A stretch of DNA of 64,000 nt from Morella rubra (taxonomy: Eukaryota; Streptophyta; Magnoliopsida; Fagales; Myricaceae). Below, one piece after another: positions 48,201-58,887 of the stretch. The position numbers and the translations under genes are program-made. The stretch covers positions 1 to 64,000 of the forward strand of contig RXIC02000119.1 in NCBI GenBank assembly GCA_003952965.2, given 5' to 3'. The notes below the pieces were generated by a model that worked only from the letters and a program-made list of their open reading frames with translations, did no database searches and was not told where the DNA came from. How positions within the stretch are numbered: position 1 is the first letter of the stretch; each line of letters begins with the position of its first letter.

Positions 48201-48845
48201 TTTTCCTCTCAGATTTTTCTTAATTAACAATTGCAGGAGGTGGAGAGAATCGTTGATCCCCGTTTAAAGAGTGGTTTAAACAATCAACGTTTGACTCCTA
48301 GAAAATGGTTCACAAAGAACCATCAAGCCTTGAAGGAAAAAGGGGAGGCATGGATGAAAGATACGGCAACTTCTTGTACAGTTGTCGGTGCTCTTATCAT
48401 TACTATTATGTTTGCTGCCGCTTTTACTGTTCCGGGTGGCAATGATCAAAATACGGGCAAACCACTTTTTATTAACAAAAAATTGTTCAAACTCTTTATA
48501 ATATCCGATTCCCTATCTCTCTTTTCTTCCTCAACTTCTGTATTGATGTTTTTGGGTATCCTCACCTCTCGCTATTCTGAGGAAGATTTCCTCAAATCCT
48601 TGCCTAAAAAGATGATAATTGGCCTTTCCACTCTCTTCTTCTCCATTGCGAACATGATGGTGGCCTTTTCTGCTGCTATTATAATTATGCTCTCTAGCCA
48701 ATTATGGATTACCATTCCTATAATCGTTTTGGCTGGTATTCCAGTCACTCTTTTCGTGTTGATGCAGTTTCGCCTTCTTATTGACATGGTCAAATCAACC
48801 TATGGATCAGGTATCTTTGATAGAAACATGAAGCCTTGGTTGTAA
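45204..48845 (+). CDS. Ankyrin-repeat / PGG-domain membrane protein
   Basis: Exons: 45204-45375, 45454-45936, 46060-46209, 46647-46739, 47067-47118, 47219-47684, 48237-48845. All are GT-AG with matching phases, giving 674 aa. Exon 5 needs the downstream of two overlapping donors (GGGTAC|GTACAC) to keep frame. Ankyrin repeats cover about residues 70-230 (SGQTALHVAIEANHSDIV, GKTTLYSAIVVGNWQMTQ). A second helical block around 370-470 includes ALFRAIEEGIFEYV and NRTIFACAVLNRRAKIFSLI. The PGG domain starts near residue 500 (EKGEAWMKDTATSCTVVGAL) and has four membrane spans. It belongs to the ACD6/ITN1-like group, whose members act in defence or salt signalling at membranes; the specific role is unknown. 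An in-frame ATG at 45165 is an alternative start. It appears intact. Confidence 0.9.
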
Positions 48846-49118
48846 CTTGTTCCTTTCGCCATTATTATGTATCAATATTCATGTATATTTTGAATTTCTT
48901 TTATGTGAGTGTGAGTAGATGACCCAAGAGGGAAGTTGTGTTGATGCAATTTCATCTTCTTATTGACATGGTCAAACCAACCTATGGGTTAGGCTTCTTT
49001 GATATAATGCGAAGCCTTGGTTTTAACTAGTTCCTTTCTCCATATTTATGTATCAATATTCAAGTATTCTTTAAACTTCTTTTTTTGTGAGTCTGAGTAG
49101 ACAACCCAAGAGGGAAGT
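48756..49118 (+). repeat. Tandem duplication of the ankyrin gene's 3' end
   Basis: 48756-48936 and 48938-49118 are head-to-tail copies (offset 182 bp). Copy 1 holds the last about 30 codons, the stop and early 3' UTR of the ankyrin gene. Copy 2 repeats GTGTTGATGCA, CTTCTTATTGACATGGTCAA, CAACCTATGG and the UTR up to ACCCAAGAGGGAAGT. Copy 2 is non-coding and sits in the 3' flank. Confidence 0.9.
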
Positions 49119-50654
49119 GAATTGAATTTTATAAATTTTTTTACTAAAATGGCATACTAAAACCCAATAGTTTTAAGATAATATGAATGTTAGAGCACAA
49201 AGCACAAAAGCTTTAACAATAATAAAAGTAGGAAAACCGATTTATCTCCTTTTTAACCAAGTAAGAAATAGGCCAGTTTAAGATGAAAGCTTTGATCTAT
49301 CCTCAAGATAAAAACAGATTCTCAGGTTTAAAAGCAACCTTAGCACAAATAAATAGCTCAAATAAAAAGAGATTAAGGTTGAGAGATACGACACCAACAT
49401 TTTTAGTTGGTTTGACCTAAACCCAAGCTTAATGTGGCCACCACCAAGAATCTTCCCTTAGACTTTTCACTATTTGAAAATAGTACATTATATCTCGTGG
49501 GTTCTAGAGGACCTTATAAGTATTTTTTCAAGCTCAACACTTACAACTAAAGTGTTTTTGCAAGTTAAACACTCATAACTCAAGTGCTTTTAACAGGATT
49601 AACTACTAAGTGGTTTTTGCAGTTAAACACTTTTCTGCAACATAGGTTATTTAGTGTTAGTTATGAGTGTTTTTTCTAATACTCACAAATATCAAGATTT
49701 ATGGTACTCGAGAATTCTCATAATAAATACAGAGTTAAAGATCACAATAAATGGCTCTACAATAGCTGGATATGTCAAAAAAGTGCACTGGTGGTGGAAA
49801 GGATTTTCCTTTAAGAGCTCACATCAACCCAAGAAAGATGATCTTCAAGATGAGAGAGAAGAATTTTACTTTGGGAGGAAGATTCAAATCAAATGTGCAC
49901 GTCTTTTTTAGCATCCTTTTATAGGTAGATAACTTTTTCTGACCGTTAGGGCCCATTAAATTTGCAGATAGCTATTTAAAATTTGAAATGACAAGCTGTT
50001 TGAATGTTATTCTGCTTATGGTAGTCAACACTTTATCACAGTGTAGTCAACTATTTCTAAGCAAATTCAAAATCTCTTTCTTGATGACGAGCAATAGTCG
50101 ACACCAATTCTGATCTTGTCTTTTGCTAGTTTTCAACTTTGAGTTGTACCTTTTGAGCTTTGACTTTCACGGCATTCAGCCGACTCATATGGGATCTATA
50201 GTCAACATAAAGTCAAGCAGAATTTGCCATTAGAGTCTTTTGAGTTTAAGATTAATTCGAGCTTAAAGAGGTACCTTCAATGTAAACATATACTCAAACT
50301 AATAGATCAATAGAATAGTGTTAGATGGAGCGTGATTTATTGTGATCCAAATTGATAGAGATTAATTCCATAAAAACTTTTAGGAGTTGATAATCTCTTT
50401 CGAAAAATAGTAGATGGTTTGTAATCATCAAAATCAATTTAAGGAAGGTTATTATGCAACCTTAAGACTAACATTTTCACTTTATATGTATGATCATTTT
50501 TTCAAATGAAAAATTCATTTATTATACATTGTAGTGGTTTGTTTGTTTTTCTTATCTTTTTTATACCTAGGTACCTTGGCAAAGAATGAAATGTTTGTTA
50601 ATTACATGAATAGTACTAAGATTTGTTTTCCTTTGTCATAGATACAGTTTCACC
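49119..50654. other. Intergenic DNA, nothing recognised
   Basis: AT-rich. A loose repeat around GTTAAACACT and CTCAAGTG occurs at about 49530-49660. Open frames here lack recognisable domains. Confidence 0.5.
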
Positions 50655-51382
50655 CACTATAAGAAAATCGGGCTCCCCAAACACGCTATTTTGTTATCCA
50701 CATAATCCCGTCAGTAAAATGCACGTGTCATCCACAACTAAGTGATATTCATCACATATGCAGCTGAAATCCTTGACTGCAAAGCAATGCCGTGTTTTGT
50801 GGTCAGCGAATCTCCGAGATACTGTTTATTGTGGCGCCCACCAAGTTCGGCACTACATCTACACGATACATCGACGATGCGGGCGGTTATGAAATTGATT
50901 TTAGTCGGTCACCATTCCTCTACCATTTGATTCCATCAAGAATACTCGTAAAACTAGTAGTGGAGGTCATCACCTTTGTGTTTCTAGCTACAAATTAAGA
51001 CCGACGAGCTCATCATTATTAGTTAAGGTCCGCTCTTCTTCGACCATGGTGTCCTTGCTTGTGGAGGAAGTTGGTCCACAGAATTCAGGGGGAGTCGCTG
51101 CCCATCTTGGATGCTAGGTTCTTAATTGGCTTGGTTATCATTTATGCTTGCATGAGAGAAGCCAATTACAATCCAATGGTCGACTAATTGGTTTGAGGTT
51201 TGGGTTCGTTATAGGAGCAATCTTTCAATCCATTTTGCCCATTTTTGCCCCCAAAATCATAGCACCGAATATGTACATGAGTTAAAGGAAGACGGCTAAG
51301 ACATAGCGATCCTTGTTGTAAGATCTTTCTACTAATTCTTGATCAGATTTTTATTTCGTCTATTCATTTATTTACACAAAAA
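50655..51382. other. Possible CACTA transposon end, then unassigned DNA
   Basis: CACTATAAGAAAATCGGGC at 50655 is close to the CACTACAAGAAAA terminus of plant CACTA (En/Spm) elements. No inverted partner or transposase was found before 51383. The following sequence has a higher GC content but no recognisable product. Confidence 0.35.
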
Positions 51383-53309
51383 TGTTGGAAAATAGTTAAA
51401 TTGAGATGCTTAGTTAGAATATTTATATTCTCTAAGGTGTCTCACATGCCCTAAATCACCCTGTTAAAGAAATACGAGCTTATTTTGATCCTAAATAAAA
51501 TTTTAAATTACTATGAGTTTAGTGAGATTAATTAGTCTTCAAACATTCTTGATGGTTATGACGTCTATAAATAGAAGAAAGAGACGATAGGGTTCATACC
51601 TACAACAACATAACAATATTTTACCATCAAGAGTCATTATCAGGAAAATGTTGTTAAGGTGATCCTACTCTCATTGAAGAAAAACAATGATGGATTCAAG
51701 TAGGCGTTTATTGCATTAAAGATTTATGAAGAACATGATGATCTAAAGATCCTAGTGATGAAATATTCAATCTAATTGTCTAACATGTGGTATTAGAGTA
51801 TTTCGGTTGAGAGTAATCATTTTTTTTATGAATTGATTTATTGAAGTTGTTGTTTGGTGTTTGCTTCGACAAAAAATTAATTCAGGATTGAAAATTGAAT
51901 TCTGTTTTAGGTTGCTTGTTCCCACAAAAAATGTGTTTCAGAAGAAACAAAATGAAAATTTCAGAACATCCGTTTGATTTTTAATTGGATTCAATGAAAA
52001 TTGTTATTGGCATGAGCTCTACTTATGTCTGTTTATTTTTGGCCGGAAACTTCTTTTCATACTATTTTTTCCAGTGATTTATTTGGGTGTTGAAAAGTGT
52101 TTGAAAACCAAACTAAAATTGTCATAAAGTTTAGTTTTAGCTGCTCAAATCGGCAAAAGGAAGCCGGATTTGGTTCTTCGACGAATTTCAGTGTCGGAGT
52201 GACGCTGTTCGAATGCCTTGTCATCGCCAGAAGTGTGGCGGTGGATGGCAGCCGTTTGGAGCGTGAGGTTCTTCAAGAACCGGGTCGGTGAAGAGGTTAA
52301 CTGGGTTGGGTTTCAAAACCTATTTTTAAATTCCGTTTGGCTTGTTTGTTTAGTTGGGCTATTTTTTTTAATCCAATGACTTTAGCCCATGCAATTGTTC
52401 CTATATGGTTATAAGGGAAAATCAAAATGGGATCTTTTAGATTTTGGATTTGTTGAGCCCAGTTTGTAACTGTTTAAGTGATCTCGAATTAAGTTTAAAT
52501 AAATGGAGGCTTTGAATTTGGGCTAGATATAAGCCTGAATGGAAGTGAGCAAAAATAATGTGTTTGTTGGGTTCATATGGTTAAGTCCAATTTTGATCTT
52601 TTGAGATCAATGGTTGACTCCATATGGTTGGATTATATACCCATATCAAGGGGACACGCTTTGACCCAAACCAATCTTGCCCGAATTGTGTTAGACCTGA
52701 CTGATTAAAATAACATAATTTTAATAAAAAAATAATATTTTTCAAAAAAAAAATCATCCAAAGAATTGAATAATGGGGTGAACACTTTGTATGTTAGGAT
52801 CCTCCCAAGGGCTAGATTTTTTTAATAACACTATCAGTTCATCCACTAAATTTAATAATGGAGGGAGTATTTTGTATGTTAGGATCCTCGTTGATTTTGA
52901 TGATACTATTATTTTATCAATTTTATTATTGTATCAATGAGGGTCGAATTCAAAACATTAATGTGCTTGAATGGTTGTTCCTTGTAGTAAGTGTACTGGT
53001 CTCGTTACATTCTCAGGCTTTTATCTATTCCTCTGCTTAATGAGTCTAATTTCTCAGAATGGGAAGAAATTATTCAATTTACTTTAGGGGTTCTTGTGCT
53101 AGATTTATTCCTTTTGACTTGAAAAACTTGATGCTATTACTAATGAAAGTAGCAAGGATGAGAAAGACTTTAAATCCTGGGAAAAATCTAGTAGGTTGAG
53201 TCTCATATTTATGAGAATGACCATAACTGGAAATATTAAAAATTCACTTCCTAGTATAGACACTGCAAAGACTTTTTTTTGTCAAATGTTGAGAAAAGTT
53301 TTCGCTCAG
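51383..53309 (+). mobile_element. 5' part of a Copia retrotransposon fossil
   Basis: A 5' LTR of about 403 bp (51383-51785) begins TGTTGGAAAATAG and ends GTCTAACA, with a TATA-like CTATAAATAG at about 51568. Two bases later TGGTATTAGAGT (51788) is a primer-binding site for initiator-Met tRNA. A long leader follows. From about 53040 a gag-like translation appears (FKSWEKSSRLSLIFMRMTIT, then NIKNSLPSIDTAKTF), the N-terminal domain of Copia gag. It is broken, and it ends at the assembly gap. No 3' LTR was seen beyond the gap within the window. Confidence 0.8.
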
Positions 53310-53360
53310 NNNNNNNNNNNNNNNNNNNNNNNNNNNNNNNNNNNNNNNNNNNNNNNNNNN
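53310..53360. other. Assembly gap (51 N)
   Basis: Run of N. The true length is unknown. The Copia gag region enters the gap from the left, and the sequence on the right is not recognisably Copia, so repeat DNA is probably missing. Confidence 0.98.
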
Positions 53361-53815
53361 AGGACTCTATTTTGATCATCCACTAGTTAGCGGACCGAAT
53401 GTCGGAATGTCAAATTCCGTTTTCGACTAGTCCGCTATTCACCCCTAATGTACGTAAAACAACACGTTCCGACTCCAAAATCAACTCAAAATAGACACGG
53501 AAGTCTTCCTACCTAAAGGTCAATAGAACAATACCATCGACATCAATGGAGTATCCAAATTCAAGTACAAAAAAAACGACCTTATAAAAAAAATTACATA
53601 AAAAACGACGCAAATTTTCTCTATGACATCGCTTTCCCGAGAAACAGACGGAACATAGCCTTAACAAAACGCAGAAGGGAGGAACCTTCAGATTCATGTA
53701 ATCAAGCAAATAACATGAAAAATTAGCCATACTTGTCACGTGTGAATAGAGAAAAGGATAAAATAATTTTTTCACGTCTTGTAAGTAGTTATGATGTTTG
53801 TAGCGGAGATTTGAA
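53361..53815. other. Intergenic DNA after the gap
   Basis: No recognised gene. ACTAGTTAGCGGACCGAA and TTCGACTAGTCCGCTATT (about 53382-53438) form an imperfect inverted pair near the gap edge. Confidence 0.4.
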
Positions 53816-54012
53816 TTTTGTATTCACTTGAGATAAAATAATCATTTGAAAATATTAGAAATTCAATTAACCCGATTATTGTTTGGGACATCTCATACAA
53901 TTACCATGTTTTACTAAATTTTGTATGCACTTGAGATAAATGATCATTTGAAAATATTAGAATTTCAATTAACCCGATTATTGGGACATCTCAATTACCA
54001 TGTCTTACAAAT
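53816..54012. repeat. Two-copy direct repeat of about 95 bp
   Basis: 53816-53912 and 53918-54012 share TTTTGTAT, CACTTGAGATAAA, ATCATTTGAAAATATTAGAA, CAATTAACCCGATTATT, GGGACATCTCA and ATTACCATGT. Copy 2 has small deletions. 54013-54489 is AT-rich 3' flank of the next gene, with an AT microsatellite at about 54160-54182. Confidence 0.8.
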
Positions 54013-54154
54013 TCCTTATCGTACGTACTACGTACGTATATGAACTATTATGGGCCTTTAGGCATCTGATGATTTATTGAAGGCTTCAATTTTGGCACCA
54101 TCAAGTTGAGTAATAGAACTTACTCAATCCTACAATATTACCACATGGAAGCGG

Positions 54155-54185
<31 letters not shown>

Positions 54186-54489
54186 TAAGAATAAAACAAA
54201 AGAATTTAGTAAAGACCCCAATTAAGAGTAATTAAAAAATTAAGAACAAAAAAAAAAAACATACAGAAGCAACAGTCCCACTAATATTTCAATTTGCTTC
54301 TCTCAAATAAGATTTGACTGACAATTTTGACAGTAGAATCTTATTTGTGAGCACATGATTAATTTTGATAATTCGGAAATTCCATGAGAAATTTAGTAGT
54401 TCAGATCTCAAATATGATATTGATCCCAACAAGAATATTGTTAGAATATATAAGTGAAGTTCTTTACTTTACGACCAGATCATCTTAAT

Positions 54490-56474
54490 CTAGTTTTGGA
54501 TGTTACTATCACCGCCGTCATGACCTTGGGCTGATGATCTCTTTCTCAAGAAGTAGTCTGCGGATGTTCTCCAAGGCATTTTGGCAGCTCTATTGTGCGC
54601 GATGTCCTTCTTAAGCCCATAGACACCTCTTCCCATATGCTGGTCATCTATGATGACATCAAACGCCGTGGTTTCCTCCCACAAATCTACGAACTTCAGT
54701 TTCAGGTTTCTTTTCTGGCACACTTCGTAGAGCTCCGTTACGGGATGTCTCCCAATAGTTACAGGGTTGATTATGGGTTCCAACAAACCCTTGAACACCT
54801 GTCCCAAATATACGAATTAGGAGATAAGATTCGAGCTAGGAATGGGGATGCTGGGAGTCAAAGGTATATTATATAGTACATACCTCCCACGCAGTGTCTA
54901 TGGAGGAGTTGCTGTCAATGAAGACAGCCCCTATCGAGGATTCAACAATGTCGGCAAGGGCCTTCGGCGCGTCTATTAGCCCATTGGAATGCAAAGGGTA
55001 CTCTGAGATTCCTAGTGTAAACTTGTGAATCTGCATTTACTGAGAATATATACATATAAAACGTTCCATGCATCTTACGTAAGACTCTCTGGTAGAAAGT
55101 TTCACTCTTAAAGTTTCAGTCCTAATAAATACTAATAAAGGTTGTGATTTATCAATACATTAATAAATTTTATAAATAATCTATTAATATATTATTTAAT
55201 ACAATCTGGGTCGGCTCTACTAAGAAACCTTTCTTCCTATATTCTGGCCCCACGTTGTTTCAAGGTACGTGTTAGGACTCGGACAGATTCAAAGTCAGCT
55301 AAGGCTGCACAAATCCAGGTCAAAACGTTCTAAAATAACAGGTCTGACTAACCAAGGTTTGTGAGATGCTTGGGCCTAAACGTACGTGTCGTACATGGTA
55401 AGGGTGTACAGGTTGGCACTCAACATTTAGGGGGAATAACCTACAAATTCTTTAAACAAGCAAAACTAACCGGGTCTTATGATGCTAAGAATTTCCTTCT
55501 CAAACAAATTTTGGCCAACCGTTTTAATGGTCTGTAAGGATTATTGTCCTCAAACTCCAAAACCATTCCGAGATTATTGATGTTAAATATAAAAATTGGT
55601 ATTATACTGATATATATATATAAATGCATATAATTATTTTTTTTATAACTTTTATTAGTAGATAAAGATTTGAGTTCATATATGACTTGAGGTGTCAATT
55701 GAGACAAGGCTCATTAAATACTATGTCCAACCTTATCTAAAAGGGTTCAGACTCAATCCTAATAATAAAGTTCTTATTAATGATTTCTATGGACGGTCTA
55801 GATCAAAATTATTTATAATAATATATAAAAAATTAGAGCAGTGAACTGTAATGAGCTAATTACTGACTCAATCATGAGTAATGGATTCTAATTCAATTTC
55901 AATCCTTATCTAACATTTGTTATAGCTTAATAATTTGTAAAGATTGGCAGGGTTTTACGTGTGCTTTATCAGCCATAAACTTTTCAACAAATTCAAAAAG
56001 CGAAAGAATCACGAAGTTCGTTAGAAGTCCAAAGCTTTTTTACTGACTTACTTGATCGTGGAGGAGAGGTTTCTTGTGGCGGAGATACCTATGCAACCCG
56101 TGTTTGATGGCCGCACGCGCGAGCTTCTCGGTATCGACATTGGCGGCCCGGAGGCGGGTCAGCGGCCCCGGCTGCAAATCCGGATACAGGAAGTACTGCT
56201 CCTTGGTGAAAAGTAGGTTAAGCACGGCGTCGCCCACGTACTCCAAGCGCTCGTAGGAAAAGCAGTCCTCCGAAAACGACGAATGCGTGAAAGCCTCCTC
56301 TAACAGACTCTTGTTCTTGAACTCGTAGCCCAATATCTCTTCGACTTCGTGGAGATCGCGCAGAGACTCGGTTTGGGTCGACTCCGCATCTAGCTCGCGT
56401 TCGTCCTCTTGTAGGTGAAGGACCTGGAACCGGCAAAGGACTTCTGGATCTGGCTGTTTTTCCCGGCCTTCCAT
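54490..56474 (-). CDS. RNase III-like protein with dsRNA-binding domain
   Basis: Exons (minus): 56474-56052, 55030-54884, 54798-54490; GT-AG, all phase 0, 292 aa. The start ATG sits in a good context (CCCACCATGG). The RNase III domain spans about residues 43-190, with HSSFSEDCFSYERLEYVGDAVLN split across 64-86. The acidic residues E75, E78 and D82, plus D168 and E171 in ADIVESSIGAV, match the metal-binding set of bacterial RNase III, so it should be catalytic. A dsRNA-binding domain fills about 205-280 (PVTELYEVCQKRNLKLKF, KKDIAHNRAAKM). One RNase III domain and no helicase or PAZ place it with the small plant RNase III-like (RTL) proteins, which process or degrade dsRNA. No transit peptide is obvious. 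Which RTL it is cannot be told from here. Appears intact. Confidence 0.9.
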
Positions 56475-58560
56475 GGTGGGGCTCACGGCGTGAGCGTGAG
56501 GATGAGGGCAGAAATATGTAGAAGTCGGTTTACAACTTGCTGGCCTCTGTGTGCACTAATGTAATACATGATAAAACGACGAATAAATAATAAATGTAAT
56601 TATGTATGGTTTTGAAATATATATATATATATATAAGAGAAATTGACCAGTAATTGGTTGTTGGAAAGCTTGGAGAGATATCGAAGGCGATGGCGAGGTG
56701 TAAGAGATATTGCTACAGTACTTTCAAGTTTCTAGAAAAGGTTAGATCACAAGACAAGAAGCAGATTTGCAGAAAGTTTTGACTTTCTAAATTTTTTCCG
56801 ATCTGTTTGAGATTCTCTTATCTTGGCCACCAAGGAAACTAAACGCGAGAACTTTATGTAGTATGAACCTTGATTAGTAAATTATAAGTAGGTTTTGGTA
56901 ATCAAAGGTGTCAATTTTATTTTTCTAAGCAAAAAAAGACTTTTCAAACTTAAACCATCATCGAGTCAAGCCGAAACCCCTGCCACTTAAAATCCAAGAT
57001 TCCTCATGCGACATGATATGGGAGCCACCGGCGTAGAATGAGCTTGATAATAAATTTGAACTTTTTCGTCGAATATCATCCTTGAGTCCTAACTAAATCT
57101 TGACACCACTACTTAACCACCACCCCTAGCATCAAAGGTATCAATTTTGAAATCACTATGTATAGATGCAAATTCTTCATATAGGATAAGCAAGTGATCT
57201 AATTAAGACATGCCCCCCAAAAAAAGGATATTAAGAAAGGGTCTGTAATTAGTTATGTTGTTGTAAAACCCATTGGGTAGTAATTAGTGATATGATTAGA
57301 GTTCTTAATTGCAATGGATATTCTTAAGATAGGGTGGATAAGCAGTAAACCTCTGCTTTTCCAATCTATGTGTATAAGGCGATCTCTTAATAAGGGAGTT
57401 GAAGAGTGCTCCTACATTATTAATTCCTAGAAATTTTAGTAACAATATAAAATGAAATATACTCCGGAAATTCGACCCTACTGGTAGGTGTGTTGGTTAT
57501 TTTCTATATATTTAATGGGAGGCGTGGCCTTTAGAAAGCAACTTGATCTTCTTTTTATTTATGTATATTAAATAGGATCTACCAAAAAGATCAGTTCACA
57601 ATATAAACAGGGGCAATATTGTTTACTTAAACAGGGGCGACAAATTACTGAACCAATCCATCATCAATAAAATAATCCACTGATACAGGAGTTACAATTT
57701 TTCTTCTTTTTTCTTTTTTCTTTTTTCGTAACAATGAAGATTTTCTTTTTTCAAAAAAAAAATTAAAAATTAAAAATATATAGTATATTTTTTTGCCTTT
57801 CTGATACACAAAGAATACTCTTATTCTTTTAAATAATAAAAAAAATTCAAAATCTATTAAACCTATCCGAAGGAGAGAATTCAGAACTTCTTGAGCATGA
57901 AAATCTAGAAATTAAAAACAAAGATCATATATAGTATGCACTAACCTGTAGATTCATGGTCAACTGATTAGAAAAAAAAAAAAGGGTGAAAAAGTGGTCA
58001 AAAATTTTTTTTTAATCATTTTATAATGATTAAGTAAACAAATTTCTTGGTCGGTCCTTGTGCCCCAAGAAACATTCTTACACACTTTACTTTAATGAGA
58101 GGAAGCTTCTGGGAACATAGACAATGCGAAAATCTAATAGAATGGTTCTCGAAATCTCGAACCGATGGAGCAAAAGAAGATCTTGAGAGCTTGAAGATGA
58201 AATTTACATATGATGTGTAACAGAGCAAGCCAATGCCGCAGTTGTGGAAAGTTCAGCCAAAGAACCGTGTCCTGCTTCTCAGAGCAACATTTTTTTAAAG
58301 GTGGTAGCTCCTGTACTGTGAATATATTGCAAATAGAAGAATATATTGCACATAGAACCTTTCATCATTACCACTTACAAGGAAAGATAACTTACTGGCC
58401 AAAATTCACCACAGTACAGGACTATGTAACTTTGTGTTATCTAAAAAAGGTTGTTCACAGGAAAAGCAGAGCAAATTATTCATCTACTTCAATCGGCAAC
58501 CCCGTGTGCCTGAATCCTGATATGCTGAGTCCAAATACCAGATGTCACTAAACCTTGGTA
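56475..58560. other. Intergenic DNA between two minus-strand genes
   Basis: Holds the promoter of the RNase III-like gene (right after 56474) and, to the right, DNA downstream of the receptor kinase. There is a TA microsatellite at about 56617-56634 and a TTCTTTT-rich tract at about 57690-57730. Open frames such as 58210-58551 have no recognisable domain. Confidence 0.5.
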
Positions 58561-58887
58561 GTTTTAGAATCAAGTGAGAAGAATTAATTACAGGCTTCTG
58601 CTTGACAGATGAAGGTTTTCCAACATGAAATGCTGACCAGTTGCATATTCAAAAATTGTAACAAACTGCATTTGATTAACTTGAGCGTATCAAGACAACC
58701 TTCTCATAATCTTTGCGGCTTCGGTTTTTCAGTACGGTGATTGAACAAATAAATACAATTTTCATATCCTCTCCCCTCAATTTTTGACTACAAGCATTTA
58801 CAACGACAACATTTGCAATAGTTGAATGTTCGTGTGATTCACACCAATGAATTCCCGTAATGAAAGTGAGATTGCACTCTCTAGGTT

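Noticed and set aside
49654-49911. Plus-strand frame of 85 codons
   Set aside because: No domain, no promoter or splice signals, and flanked by low-complexity repeats.
54595-54876. Plus-strand frame of 93 codons
   Set aside because: Antisense shadow of exon 3 and the adjoining intron of the RNase III-like gene.
58210-58551. Plus-strand frame of 113 codons
   Set aside because: No recognisable domain, biased composition, and no splice-linked partner; probably chance.
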